Source: Dyadobacter subterraneus
Lineage (GTDB): Bacteria; Bacteroidota; Bacteroidia; Cytophagales; Spirosomataceae
DNA: 64,000 nucleotides
NCBI RefSeq assembly: GCF_015221875.1
Contig: NZ_JACYGY010000001.1
Coordinates: 2,294,001-2,358,000 of the forward strand
Direction of reading: 5' to 3'
The notes beneath the pieces were generated by a model that saw nothing but the letters and a program-made list of their open reading frames with translations, ran no database searches and was not told where the DNA came from. This document shows, one piece after another, positions 35,589 to 44,985 of the stretch; the first letter of the stretch is position 1, and each line of letters starts with the position of its first letter. The position numbers and the translations under genes were made by a program.

Positions 35589-36836
35589 TCAGCTATTTTC
35601 GCCTGGTGTTGGAATACGAAGTGCAACATGAATTCCTTCCGGATCAGAATACATATGTAGGCCTATGTTCAATATGCCGGCAATTTCTTTAACAAGTAAA
35701 AGACCTATGCCCTGAATCTCGGTTAAATCACTTGGGGTAATGGTATTATCAGTATTGGTCTTCATATTTATCCATGCCACGATTTGGCTGGAGATCTCAA
35801 TTCCTGGATTGCTTATGGTAAGCAAGGTAAAATCGTCAGTAGTCGTTGAGTGAATTTTTATACTGCCTTCAATAGTGTATTTGTTGGCGTTATCAATCAA
35901 ATTGTGAACAATTATTCCCAAAAGATTTTTATTAGTCTGAACGATTGTGGTAGGATCTACCTTGATAACCAGTATGTTTTTATTGGTTAAGATGCTCCCC
36001 TCAAAAACCGAAGCCTTATCTTCGATCAGATCCCTTAAAATAATGTTTTCTGCCGTTTCCAGGTGCTGTTTGACTGGCAGCTTTACAAAGTCCAAATTAT
36101 TTTTAATCAAAACCAGCATATTTTTAAGTGATTTGCTTAACTCGTCAGCGTATCGTTGAATTGTAGCAGAATCTTCTTTTGCAGCTGCCAAATAAGCAAT
36201 CTTTTCTGAGACAGTTACAGCAAATTTAAATGGCCCTTTAATATCATGATTAAACGAGGCAAGCAACCTGGATTGAATGTACAACTGATGTTCAAGTTCT
36301 TTTTGGGAGTTTTGTACAGAAACAAGTGATTGATGAAGGGCTCGTGTCCGTTCTAAGACAGCGTTCTCCAGCAAACGGTTTTGTATCTGAACTTTTTGCA
36401 TCGCTAATTTTTGCTTTTCCTTCTGAGCCGTGCGGGCCTCCAAATCTTTTTGGACATAATACGCGCCCGGAATTAGTATGATGCTCATTAAAACACCCCT
36501 GCTGGATAACATCAGAATTCTCACAAATAAGGGATTAGTTGCTGTTCTGAAAGGGAAATCTTTAAAAATAGGATTGAAGGTGAAGAAAAATATATTTGAA
36601 AGTGCGCAGCAGCAAAGTAACGATAAGGCTATTTTTTGCCATAGAGCAAGATTTAGGTTTTTCTGGATGGCAACAATACAATGCCAACAGGTTAAGCTCA
36701 TTAAAAAAATCACAACCTCGGACCCTAATAAATTAACGGGATCTTTCCACTGTCCTTCTGAAATTCTGGCAGGTAATACAAAAATTGGAATAGAGGCGGC
36801 AAGAATTAAACCAGCCTTGTTTTGATAATTCTTCAT
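35589..36836 (-). CDS. Membrane sensor histidine kinase (paralogue 1)
   Basis: 415 residues. Four predicted membrane helices occupy about residues 8-130; the N-terminal half has conserved blocks PARISEGQ, NLLGSEVVIF and WQKIALSLL with CALSNIFFFTFNPIF. A coiled coil (about 130-190) leads to the histidine box SFNHDIKGPF (His197), an atypical H-box, and the ATPase domain with N-box HNLIDNANKYT (about 311-321) and GIGLLLVKEI. It is 415 residues long, exactly like the kinase at 41647-42894, and the pair flanks a response regulator. The signal is unknown. Confidence 0.85.
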   Translation of the reverse strand: MKNYQNKAGLILAASIPIFVLPARISEGQWKDPVNLLGSEVVIFLMSLTCWHCIVAIQKNLNLALWQKIALSLLCCCALSNIFFFTFNPIFKDFPFRTATNPLFVRILMLSSRGVLMSIILIPGAYYVQKDLEARTAQKEKQKLAMQKVQIQNRLLENAVLERTRALHQSLVSVQNSQKELEHQLYIQSRLLASFNHDIKGPFKFAVTVSEKIAYLAAAKEDSATIQRYADELSKSLKNMLVLIKNNLDFVKLPVKQHLETAENIILRDLIEDKASVFEGSILTNKNILVIKVDPTTIVQTNKNLLGIIVHNLIDNANKYTIEGSIKIHSTTTDDFTLLTISNPGIEISSQIVAWINMKTNTDNTITPSDLTEIQGIGLLLVKEIAGILNIGLHMYSDPEGIHVALRIPTPGENS

Positions 36837-37316
36837 TAATTCAATAAATAAGTAAAATTGCAGACACCCGCTGCGGCTCAGTTCGTGAAATTATCGTTTT
36901 ACAAATTATGATCTGATCAGCATCCTATAAATTTCTTTCACAAAATTCGGCTTTGGCGGCGCGGGGCCTGTCGTTAAAGATGGCGATTTCAAGTTGATTT
37001 TGCTGCAAAATAAAAGGCCGAAAAGCTGTTTAAAATTTTGAGGTAGTTTTCACGACAGGATTTTTAGCGCAATTTTACAACTTAAAGTTGTAGGTTTAGG
37101 AACAAAATCTATATTGCGTATCGTTGCTTTTTGTAGCCAGCAATTTTGAAGTGAGCATTTCACTGTTGTCTCAAATAGCTAATTTTTGTAATACAGGATT
37201 GGATTCTTTCTTCCTGACTGGCTACAAAGTGAAAATTTAAAAGGACACGTTGTTTTTAATAGCGCGTATTAATTTATCATATTGAAGGATTGGTCTCATA
37301 AGGGACATTAGCTGTT
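36837..37316. other. Gap upstream of both the kinase and the response regulator
   Basis: 480 bp between divergent genes. It contains CTTTCACAAA at 36935-36944, which also occurs upstream of the paralogous kinase (43017-43026). No clear promoter box was found. Confidence 0.35.
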
Positions 37317-37946
37317 ATGCGTAAAATATTAATAGTCGATGACCATCGAATGACTTGCCTGGGCATGGCGATACTTTTAGAAAGAGTGGTCGAAAAGGCT
37401 CAGGTTTTCTTTGCAGATTCTTTTATGGGTGCCCTTGCTCAGCTTCAAACAACTCAAATGGAGCTGGTTATTCTTGATCTTGGAATTCCGGGAGGCCATG
37501 GTACGGCGATGATAGAAGCTCTGCGCAAACAGCAGCCTGATGTACGGATTCTGGTTTGTACTGGCAGAGATGAACTGCTTTTTGCGGTACCTTATATAGC
37601 AGCTGGTGTGAACGGCTTTCTTCATAAAAGCAGCAGCGATGAACAAGTTCTAATGGCTATCGGTATGGTGATAGAAGGCAGACAGTATGTCAGCGGATTG
37701 GTTCAGCAAAAGATATTGAGAGACGCCCTTCAAGGCCATCAAGAGAAAAACCCGCTTGAATCACTCTCCGCACGTGAAAATCAGGTTCTTCAGCTTCTAT
37801 TAGCCGGGAAATGGACCAAGGAAATTGCCGATGAGCTGAATCTGAAATTTTCAACCGTAAGTACCCAGAAGACGAAAATTTTTCAAAAGCTGGCCGTAGA
37901 AAACATAGTGGATATGGTTAGAATAGTGGATCGCTATCAATCTTAA
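37317..37946 (+). CDS. NarL/FixJ-type response regulator (LuxR output)
   Basis: 209 residues. Receiver domain (1-120) with acidic pocket residues in IVDDHRM, phospho-acceptor Asp in LVILDLGIPGG (about residue 55) and Lys in GFLHKSSSD (about 104). The C-terminal LuxR helix-turn-helix is LSARENQVLQLLLAGKWTKEIADEL with STVSTQKTKIFQKLAV (about 148-200). It is divergent from the kinase gene at 35589-36836 and is its most likely partner; the second kinase (41647-42894) could share it. Confidence 0.9.
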   Translation: MRKILIVDDHRMTCLGMAILLERVVEKAQVFFADSFMGALAQLQTTQMELVILDLGIPGGHGTAMIEALRKQQPDVRILVCTGRDELLFAVPYIAAGVNGFLHKSSSDEQVLMAIGMVIEGRQYVSGLVQQKILRDALQGHQEKNPLESLSARENQVLQLLLAGKWTKEIADELNLKFSTVSTQKTKIFQKLAVENIVDMVRIVDRYQS

Positions 37947-37970
37947 CCACCGTAATGTTAACAGCTCTGG

Positions 37971-38022
37971 TTAATTTCTAAAACCAGGCAGATAATTGAG
38001 TCTGCTCGGTTTTAGAAATTAA
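37971..38022. terminator. Bidirectional terminator between the response regulator and the surface protein gene
   Basis: 15-bp arms at 37971-37985 and 38008-38022, with an inner stem GCAGA/TCTGC (37988-37992, 38001-38005). A- and T-rich on both sides and between convergent genes. Confidence 0.85.
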
Positions 38023-38037
38023 TTAATCTGACTATGC

Positions 38038-40797
38038 TTAGTTTAAGCTAAACTTTCGCCGTATCAGGTCTGAACCCACACGGTACTGAATAATGTAAAT
38101 GCCCGGAGATGCTACTGGATCAATATCAAACTGGTATTTGTCGGCATGTTTGGTGGTTTTTACCTTTACTTTGTTTCCTTTTAGATCGTTAATCTGCACA
38201 GATTCAATTGCGAAATAATTATAGATATACACTGTGTGCTTTATACCCGGATTCGGAAAGATGGTGTGTTCATTTTCTCCGTACGGCCGGTAGACCTGCA
38301 CAATCCGCGAATAAGCCGCGCTGCCATCGAGATCGATCATTTTGAGACGGTAATAACTATGGCCCCTACCGGCTGAAATATCAGTAAATCTGTACCGGTT
38401 CAAACCGCCGTTGACATTGCCGATACTTGTAAAACCTGCGGTCAGATCCAAAGTTCTTTCGATACTAAACCTGTCAAAACCTTTTTCCTGAGCCGTCTCC
38501 CATTCGAGCATGTTGCCCTCCGTACTGGTTTTGGCCGTGAACGAAATCAGCGTCACTGGCAAAGGTGTGCAGGCAGCAGTGGCATTGTTGATGGCCTTTT
38601 CGTAAGTATAGCTGCCCGCATAAACCCCCGCGGCCCCGGTCTCAAAGCGGTCATCAAACCCATTACCGTTCTGATCCTGGAAGCTGGAAGCGGCAACTTG
38701 TGAGGACAATGCAGCAGATTCGCCGCCAGCATTACTTACGCTGATGTTTGAGAAGGGCACGCTTGTGAAACTAGCCACTACGGCTGCTTCCTGCGAATCC
38801 GGGCAACCATCACCATCGCTGTCCAGATCAAGTCGGTTGACTATACCGTCATTGTCTGTATCCAGGTCTGCTGGCAGCGGGCAACTCTTAAGATTTACAT
38901 CCTTCCAGATGGCTTCACTAGCACCTCCGTGGGTTTGGTCGGACAAATCAGTCAGAGTAAAGGATGCCACACCCTGTAAAGTTGTTGGCAATGTCAGGAT
39001 ATAGGGAGTGGTTACGCTGGCCTGTGGTATAACTACGTTGTCAGCCTGGTAGAGCAGCTGATTTGTGCTGTTGTAAAATTTGATTGAAGCAATGTTTGTT
39101 ACCTGCCCGTCAGTCAAAACGCTGCCGCCATTGGAAAAGAACTGAAATTCGGTAACCTGATCAAGCGGTGTATTATAGGTATAGGTTATCGTCCCGATCA
39201 GGTTTGCGTTATTGGTCGGGCTGCCACCAAAGGTAGTCAGTTTATTATCATAGGTGTTAACTAGCTCCCTTCCTGTCGGAAAGGCATTAACCGGGGAAAC
39301 AATGGCCGCTGAGGCGTTACTCGGATAATGTAAACTGCACGGAGATACTGTCGATTCGGCCAGGTCCAGTATGCCATCATTGTCGTCATCCAGATCGACT
39401 GAATCTGCAATTCCATCTGCATCGCTGTCGAGCTGTGTGATACAGGCGGCGTTGGAGTTATCGGTGGCCTTTGTGTAAGTGTAGGTCCCTGCATACGAGC
39501 CAGCGGTTGAGGTCTCAAGTCTGTCGTCAAACCCATTGCTGTTTTTATCCTGGAAAGTGCCTAGATTAATTTGCGACAATAGCGCAGCCTGTGTTCCGCC
39601 AATGTTGGTTACATTGGTGCTTGCAAAAGGAATTCGTGTGAAACTAGCCACTACGGCTGCTTCCTGGGAATCCGGACAACCGTCACCGTCGCTATCCAGA
39701 TCAAGCCGGTTGACGATACCATCGTTGTCTGTGTCGATGTCTCCGCTGGACATGACGCAGGTCTTGATATTGACCTCTTTCCAGATGGCTTCACTCGAGC
39801 CTCCATGTGTCTGGTCTGATAAATCAGTCAGGGTAAATGATGACACCCCCTGTATAGGGGTAGGAAAGGTAAGCACATAAGGGGTTGATACGCTGGCCTG
39901 AGGAATGATCACATTATCTTCCTGGTATAGCAACTGATCGGCGCTGTTGTAAAATTTGATTGATGCGATGTTTGTTACTTGCCCGTCATTAAGAACGCTG
40001 CCGCCATTGGAAAAGAATTGAAACTCTGTTACATTATTAAGTGGCGTGTTGTAGGTGTATCGAACAGTTCCTGTTAATTGAGCTGTTCTTTGCGCCGCGC
40101 CGCCATACGTTCCAAGGTCATTGTCATAGGTATTGACCAGCTCTCTTCCAACCGGAAATTCGGTAGTGGACGAAACAATATCTGTTGTTGCACTGGCCGG
40201 ATAGTGCAGACTGCAGACCAGTGCCGGCGTCACCGATTCTTCGCTATCCAATATGCCGTCATTATCATCATCAAGATCCAGCGAATCTGGTATACCGTCT
40301 TGATCAGAATCAATATTAGGAATTTGCTGTAAATCAAATGGGTAGTTGCCAGGATTCAATACCTGGTCGCCGGGCGAACCAACTTCCAGGTCCCAGTCCC
40401 CGCTTTTGCCGGTAATATTATCCGAGGCGGCAATAGCTACTTTTAGGGTTTTCTGCAAATATGCAACAGCTGCGTGACCATCAATGCCCTTTCCATACTC
40501 ACATCCATAAATATTGATCAGTCTGATACCTGGGTTCTTTTTGATTTCCTTACACAGCAATGTGGCAACTTTTGGAGCATCGAGCCATTGGCCGTCAATC
40601 AGTAATTGTCCGGGCCGTCCGTGTGAGACGAAATGCAGTGTACCAGCTTGTGCTGCTTTTAATGCTTCTAAGATTTGTCTTTTCCCCTCAACTTGTACAT
40701 CAATATAATGCAAGGCAAAAGAAGGACTTGATAGAATAAGGAATAGAAATGCCAGCCTTAGCGCTATGCTATTTTTTCGACGGAAATGTTTTCTCAT
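38038..40797 (-). CDS. Large surface protein: DUF4347 domain, calcium-binding repeats, T9SS sorting domain
   Basis: About 919 residues from the ATG at 40797, which gives a signal peptide (LAFLFLILSSPSFA); an upstream ATG would add 24 residues. The N-terminal DUF4347 domain (about residues 30-165) contains LHFVSHGRPGQLLIDGQW and INIYGCEYGKG. Two long near-duplicate units follow, each with thrombospondin type 3-like calcium-binding DxDxDG runs (DSDQDGIPDSLDLDDDNDG) and a beta-sandwich-like segment. The C-terminus (about 820-919) is a T9SS type A sorting domain (TIFPNPGIKHTVYIYNYF ... GIYIIQYRVGSDLIRRKFSLN). It should be exported across the outer membrane by type IX secretion. Function unknown. 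Confidence 0.85.
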   Translation of the reverse strand: MRKHFRRKNSIALRLAFLFLILSSPSFALHYIDVQVEGKRQILEALKAAQAGTLHFVSHGRPGQLLIDGQWLDAPKVATLLCKEIKKNPGIRLINIYGCEYGKGIDGHAAVAYLQKTLKVAIAASDNITGKSGDWDLEVGSPGDQVLNPGNYPFDLQQIPNIDSDQDGIPDSLDLDDDNDGILDSEESVTPALVCSLHYPASATTDIVSSTTEFPVGRELVNTYDNDLGTYGGAAQRTAQLTGTVRYTYNTPLNNVTEFQFFSNGGSVLNDGQVTNIASIKFYNSADQLLYQEDNVIIPQASVSTPYVLTFPTPIQGVSSFTLTDLSDQTHGGSSEAIWKEVNIKTCVMSSGDIDTDNDGIVNRLDLDSDGDGCPDSQEAAVVASFTRIPFASTNVTNIGGTQAALLSQINLGTFQDKNSNGFDDRLETSTAGSYAGTYTYTKATDNSNAACITQLDSDADGIADSVDLDDDNDGILDLAESTVSPCSLHYPSNASAAIVSPVNAFPTGRELVNTYDNKLTTFGGSPTNNANLIGTITYTYNTPLDQVTEFQFFSNGGSVLTDGQVTNIASIKFYNSTNQLLYQADNVVIPQASVTTPYILTLPTTLQGVASFTLTDLSDQTHGGASEAIWKDVNLKSCPLPADLDTDNDGIVNRLDLDSDGDGCPDSQEAAVVASFTSVPFSNISVSNAGGESAALSSQVAASSFQDQNGNGFDDRFETGAAGVYAGSYTYEKAINNATAACTPLPVTLISFTAKTSTEGNMLEWETAQEKGFDRFSIERTLDLTAGFTSIGNVNGGLNRYRFTDISAGRGHSYYRLKMIDLDGSAAYSRIVQVYRPYGENEHTIFPNPGIKHTVYIYNYFAIESVQINDLKGNKVKVKTTKHADKYQFDIDPVASPGIYIIQYRVGSDLIRRKFSLN
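38566..39436 (-). repeat. Internal duplication, second unit (coding order)
   Basis: Boundaries approximate. Near-identical to the unit at 39437-40310 with a period of 873 bp (291 codons); for example the stretch beginning TGTGAAACTAGCC occurs at 38764 and again at 39637. The second unit has diverged in the DNIT/linker residues but keeps the Asp-rich calcium-binding runs. Confidence 0.75.
39437..40310 (-). repeat. Internal duplication, first unit (coding order)
   Basis: Boundaries approximate. First of two tandem ~291-codon units in the DUF4347/T9SS protein, separated by exactly 873 bp from the second. The high nucleotide similarity suggests a recent duplication or gene conversion. Confidence 0.75.
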
Positions 40798-41646
40798 AAG
40801 TGTTAAGTAAAAAATGGAAAGATTAAAATATGTGAAGTAGGGAATAATTTTTGCGCTGAAAATTCTCAAACTGGTGCATTTGAATGAGTTTGCCGCACAT
40901 GATCCGAACTCTATAAATGTACTTGGCAGACAAGTACCTTGCGTTTGTAATCACAGCGCTACTGTCTGTCCAGTGAAAAGAATTTAAGTGTTCCCTCATC
41001 CCCTTCAGCGCCAATTTGAGACATATTTGAATACGGGAACTTGGAAAGTACAGTTTTCAGTAGCAACGTTCCGCGTTGAGCTTGGCTGCTGAAATGGATC
41101 ACAATAAGGTTGGGAGATGAGCTCTGCTGCCTTGCCGGGAAATAATTGTCTCATAGTGTCGTTGAGTAGTGTAAACAGTGGCATTCTAATATCAGTATCC
41201 TTGTTCGCTGAATTAATCGTTTGTTTTAAAAAGGAACCAATATCCGCTTAATTACAAAACCAGCAAGGATTTGTGCACGGACTTTTATCTGTGAGATTTG
41301 CAGCCACCCGCGATGTATTAGCGCTAGTTTGGATCTGACCAGGCAAACTTATTAACGTTTATGCTCTAAATAAATAGTCATATGACTATGACTTAAATAG
41401 AAATATTTCTGATAGTATTTGCGACAAAAAACGCACAGTTTTGTAGATTTCATTTGATTACGATTTGTCCCGGATTTTGCTGCCGGTAATCAGGATACGT
41501 TGGAAAATTATAAGGAATATTTGTTTTGGTGTGAAACGATTAGGCAGCGAAGACACGGCCGGAAAGATGGTGAATCCAAGCTTAAAAAAACGTTAAAACT
41601 GTTCGTCTTTGACTTTAATTTTAACAGCAGATTAAAAAATGTTTGA
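40798..41646. other. Gap between surface protein and second kinase, with one small open frame
   Basis: About 850 bp. A minus-strand open frame of 59 residues (ATG at 41182-41184, stop at 41005-41007) is listed separately. Otherwise no gene, terminator or repeat was recognised. Confidence 0.3.
41005..41184 (-). CDS. Possible small ORF of unknown function
   Basis: 59 residues starting MPLFTLLNDTMRQLFPGK and ending in VSNWR, with an uninterrupted frame extending about 21 codons upstream of the ATG to a stop. It has no family signature I recognise and no strong ribosome-binding site. It may be a real small protein or a relic. It lies upstream of the T9SS protein gene on the same strand. Confidence 0.2.
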   Translation of the reverse strand: MPLFTLLNDTMRQLFPGKAAELISQPYCDPFQQPSSTRNVATENCTFQVPVFKYVSNWR

Positions 41647-42894
41647 TTAAATAACCTTCTTCCCCATCTCGTTAAAAGTTAATTGGGCGGTTACCAAACC
41701 TTCGCTGATCCCGATTGAAAAGTTGATACCAAGCAGCGTACAGATGTTTCTGGCCAGAATTAGACCAATGCCCTGATTTTCGTTTTGGTCAGGTCTTTTT
41801 TGCCATTGTGAAGCGGCTCTGGTATCTAAGTCTTCTACAAACGTTTCTGGAATTGTTAAGACACTATTTTCAATAAACAGTGTATATTTTCCATCTATTG
41901 TCTTCATTTTTATCGAAATGACTCCATTTTGGGTATACCGGGCAGCATTGTCAAGAAGATTATGTAGCACCACTGCAAGCAGGTTGTAATTGGTATATGT
42001 GGTTAGGTCATTTTCGAAATCTAAAAGAAGTCTGTTGTTTTTCTGGCTAATTATTCCTTCAAACAACAGGACTTTTTCATTGATAAGTGCAGGAAGATCA
42101 ATGTGTGTCAACAAGATCGATTCGCTGCGTACCTGTGTTTTTGTAAATTCAAGAAGATTATTCATGAAAGCGGACATGCTGATCAATGTTTTGTGTAATT
42201 CCTTGCTAAACTGGCTTGCTTCATTAAACCGGCCTGTCTCTAAAAGTTGATTTATTTTGTTCGCAACAATGATCACATAAGTCAAAGGTGAGCCCACATC
42301 GTGTGTTACCGATGCTACCAAACGGGAAAGTAAATAAACCTGATTGTCAAGTTTGCTTTCTGATTCCCTTAGTGAAAAAAGTGTATTCTCAAGCGTTCTC
42401 GTACGTTCGCTTACCACGGTTTCAAGCAACCTATTTTGCTCTTCTGAGGCTTTCATACGTCTTTTTTCTGCATCGAGCTCTGCTAAGTGTGACTGACGCT
42501 CATTTTCAAAAAGAAAAGCTATTGGAACGATCACCAAACCCACCAATAACCCTCGGATTGAAAGACGAAGTGTGGCAAAAGCAAGTGGGTAATGCCGCAT
42601 TGGCGTTGTCGGGTAATCTTCAAAGAAAGGATTGAATGTCCAATAAAATATGTTTGAGATGACAGCACACAATAAAAGCGAAAGAGCAATCTTCTGCCAT
42701 TTTTGAAGCTTGGATTGAAGTTGGGCAAAATAAGTGACGCACCAGGTAGTAAAGCACATTGTCCAAATCACGAGCTCGGATCCAACCAGATTGGATGGGT
42801 CGTTTCCCTGTCCTTCTGAAATCCTGACTGGAAGTACTGCAACCGTTAGTAAAGTGGCGATGAGCACGCCAAGGACAGGTTTGTATTTTTTCAT
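41647..42894 (-). CDS. Membrane sensor histidine kinase (paralogue 2)
   Basis: 415 residues from the ATG at 42894 (an upstream start adds 28 residues of Ser/Thr-rich sequence). The N-terminal four-helix region shares LPVRISEGQGNDPSNLVGSELVIW, WQKIALSLLLCA and SNIFYWTFNPFFEDYP with the kinase at 35589-36836. The histidine box is VTHDVGSPL (His198), the N-box is HNLLDNAARYT and the last motif GIGLILARNI. G1 (DxGxG) is not clear, as in the paralogue. It probably shares the response regulator at 37317-37946 or another regulator outside the window. Confidence 0.85.
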   Translation of the reverse strand: MKKYKPVLGVLIATLLTVAVLPVRISEGQGNDPSNLVGSELVIWTMCFTTWCVTYFAQLQSKLQKWQKIALSLLLCAVISNIFYWTFNPFFEDYPTTPMRHYPLAFATLRLSIRGLLVGLVIVPIAFLFENERQSHLAELDAEKRRMKASEEQNRLLETVVSERTRTLENTLFSLRESESKLDNQVYLLSRLVASVTHDVGSPLTYVIIVANKINQLLETGRFNEASQFSKELHKTLISMSAFMNNLLEFTKTQVRSESILLTHIDLPALINEKVLLFEGIISQKNNRLLLDFENDLTTYTNYNLLAVVLHNLLDNAARYTQNGVISIKMKTIDGKYTLFIENSVLTIPETFVEDLDTRAASQWQKRPDQNENQGIGLILARNICTLLGINFSIGISEGLVTAQLTFNEMGKKVI

Positions 42895-43228
42895 AACGGG
42901 CGTTGTGGTAGTAGTGCGAAGGTAAACATTTGGACTTAAACGAAGAGCACTGCAAGCATGAGCCGATCTTTTATACAATGAGCAATCAGATCACCTGAAA
43001 AACTGCGTGGATAAATCTTTCACAAATCATCGCGCTAAAATCCTGATTCATCAACCGCTGATCTTGGGCGTCAAGAGTATTTTTCCCTGAGGGTAATTCT
43101 CTTATTTGCCGGGTATGAAAACCTGTAATTGCGAAGGGCGGCATTTCCAACCGTTCGTTGAATGATCGATTAAAAGACGGTTCAGGTTCAAGGAACTACC
43201 ATCCAGCAAATCCAGCAGCGGTTCATAC
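42895..43228. other. Gap between kinase 2 and the KaiB-like gene
   Basis: 334 bp. CTTTCACAAA occurs at 43017-43026, as in the leader of kinase 1. On the minus strand a 42-codon open frame directly after the KaiB-like stop (about 43100-43228) would encode a peptide ending in QVFIPGK; no assignment. Confidence 0.3.
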
Positions 43229-43501
43229 TTAAACCACTTTTAATAGCTTAACAACTTTTTGCTCATCAGATAAATCCCCGATAAGTTTGATTGCGGGGGA
43301 GGGCGCTAGCCTGACCAGTGTCGGAATGACCACTATACTGTCCCTTTCTGCTAACTGTGGCGATAGTCTCAAATCAATGACTTCTATCTCATAATTTATC
43401 TGGTAATTTTTGCAGTAAAGTTTCAAGTTTTCAAAAGCTGTTATGGATTTATGACTATTCCCAAAAGTGTATAGTTTAAATTTCCATCGTATTTCACTCA
43501 T
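43229..43501 (-). CDS. KaiB-like thioredoxin-fold protein
   Basis: 90 residues matching the KaiB family: an N-terminal beta-alpha-beta with KLYTFGNSHKS, then IEVIDLRLSPQLAERDSIVVIPTLVRLAPSPAIKLIGDLSDEQKV, the most conserved part. In cyanobacteria KaiB works with KaiC in the circadian clock; Bacteroidota carry KaiB-like proteins, often without clock function. No kaiC-like gene is in this window. It lies upstream of, and on the same strand as, a histidine kinase whose paralogue is nearby; the KaiB fold is also the sensor domain of the clock kinase SasA, so a signalling link is conceivable. Confidence 0.85.
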   Translation of the reverse strand: MSEIRWKFKLYTFGNSHKSITAFENLKLYCKNYQINYEIEVIDLRLSPQLAERDSIVVIPTLVRLAPSPAIKLIGDLSDEQKVVKLLKVV

Positions 43502-44085
43502 TTTATTTGATTTTGCGCTTCGCCATCATCTTTTCAAACCCTAATAGCACGTAAAACTATGAACAATTTGTATAAATGAGCAGGTCCAACAAAAAATTCT
43601 TTGTCGTGTGAACTTTGCTGCCATCCGAATCTATCTTGTTCATTCCTGGTAAATAGGCGCCAACGGAAAGAACTATACTGACGGAACTAAACCAGTTACA
43701 GTGCCAAGATCAACTCACTGGAACAATGATAAATACTTGATTTCTAGACACTTTGGTAAATGATGTTATTACTCCCGAAGATGCAGGATTTTATGCTGCC
43801 GCCATATTTGAGTAGTATACTCATCTCCAACTATTGTTTCTATTCGGAAAGGCTTAATGGTTTTAGTTTAGAAATAAATATTTACCGGGCGACAGCCGCC
43901 AATAAAATTTTTTGATGATCCCTTAAACGACTGGCAAAGTTTTATTAAGGGACAGGCCCAGAGAGGTTCATCCTTAAACCGCGCCTCGATTTCAGAGGGT
44001 TTAAGTTGTAATGCCAAGTTTAAGCGCATGGCTTTTTTAACATGTGGATAATTATATCCTATTTATTTAACTTAATTTAATAATT
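43502..44085. other. Gene-poor gap
   Basis: 584 bp between divergent genes. One plus-strand stretch around 43665-43762 encodes TKPVTVPRSTHWNND, faintly like the tail of a HicA-type toxin, but it is too short and unsupported to annotate. No clear promoter. Confidence 0.3.
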
Positions 44086-44985
44086 ATGGCTGATTCAATA
44101 AACGCATCACTTCAAAATCCGGTTGATAGATACCCCAAACCGCCTTTTAATAAACAACCCCAACAAGTGCCGGGCTTGGCTTCGAAAATGGATCCAAGGC
44201 CTGATCACGGCGAAAAAAGCTACAAAGGATCAGGACGGCTATCAGGTAGAAAAGCGCTGATAACCGGAGGTGATTCCGGGATAGGGCGGGCGGCCGCCAT
44301 TGCTTATGCCCGCGAAGGTGCTGATGTTGTTATCAATTATTTGCCACAGGAACAGTCAGATGCTGACGAAGTGATTGCCCTCATTCAAGCGGAAGGTAAA
44401 AATGGATATGCAATCGCCGGCGATATAACAAGCGAGACTTTTTGTCAACAACTAGTAGAAGAAGCGGTACAGAAATTGGGTGGTTTGGACATCCTCGTCA
44501 ACAATGCAGGGCACCAGCAGGCGGTGGACTCTTTGCTCGACCTTACATCAGAGGGTTTCGATGCTACAATCAAGACGAATATTTACGCTCCTTTCTGGAT
44601 TACCAAGGCCGCACTGCCGCACCTTGCAGCAGGATCTGTGATCATTTCCACTTCGTCGGTACAAGCTTACGATCCATCCGAAAATTTATTTGACTATGCC
44701 CAGACAAAGGCTGCCAATGTTGCCTTTGTCAAATCACTGGCCAAGCAGTTGGGTCCCAAGGGTATTCGGGTGAATGGTGTAGCGCCTGGCCCGGTATGGA
44801 CACCGCTCCAAGTAAGCGGAGGCCAACCACAAGAAGCAATAACAAAATTCGGCGGGGCCACGCCCCTGGGTAGACCGGGACAGCCGGCCGAGCTAGCTTC
44901 TATTTTTGTGCAGCTGGCAGATGCAGAGGCGAGTTTTGCAACCGGGCAGATCTATGGTGCTGCCGGTGGTAATGGGCATCCCTGA
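44086..44985 (+). CDS. SDR family oxidoreductase (YhdF/glucose-dehydrogenase-like)
   Basis: 299 residues, longer than a classical SDR because of a 45-residue N-terminal extension (PVDRYPKPPFNKQPQQVPGLASKMDPRPDHGEKSYKGSGRL), a feature of the Bacillus YhdF/YhxC-type group. The dinucleotide-binding motif is LITGGDSGIGRAAA, the NNAGHQ motif follows, and the catalytic Tyr-x-x-x-Lys is YAQTK with Ser in ISTSSVQAYD. The substrate is uncertain; related proteins are stress-induced. A gene-poor region follows with a strong terminator at 45181. Confidence 0.9.
   Translation: MADSINASLQNPVDRYPKPPFNKQPQQVPGLASKMDPRPDHGEKSYKGSGRLSGRKALITGGDSGIGRAAAIAYAREGADVVINYLPQEQSDADEVIALIQAEGKNGYAIAGDITSETFCQQLVEEAVQKLGGLDILVNNAGHQQAVDSLLDLTSEGFDATIKTNIYAPFWITKAALPHLAAGSVIISTSSVQAYDPSENLFDYAQTKAANVAFVKSLAKQLGPKGIRVNGVAPGPVWTPLQVSGGQPQEAITKFGGATPLGRPGQPAELASIFVQLADAEASFATGQIYGAAGGNGHP

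Noticed and set aside
43665..43762. Faint HicA-like tail (TKPVTVPRSTHWNND)
   Set aside because: Too short, no start codon and no partner gene; similarity is too weak to annotate.
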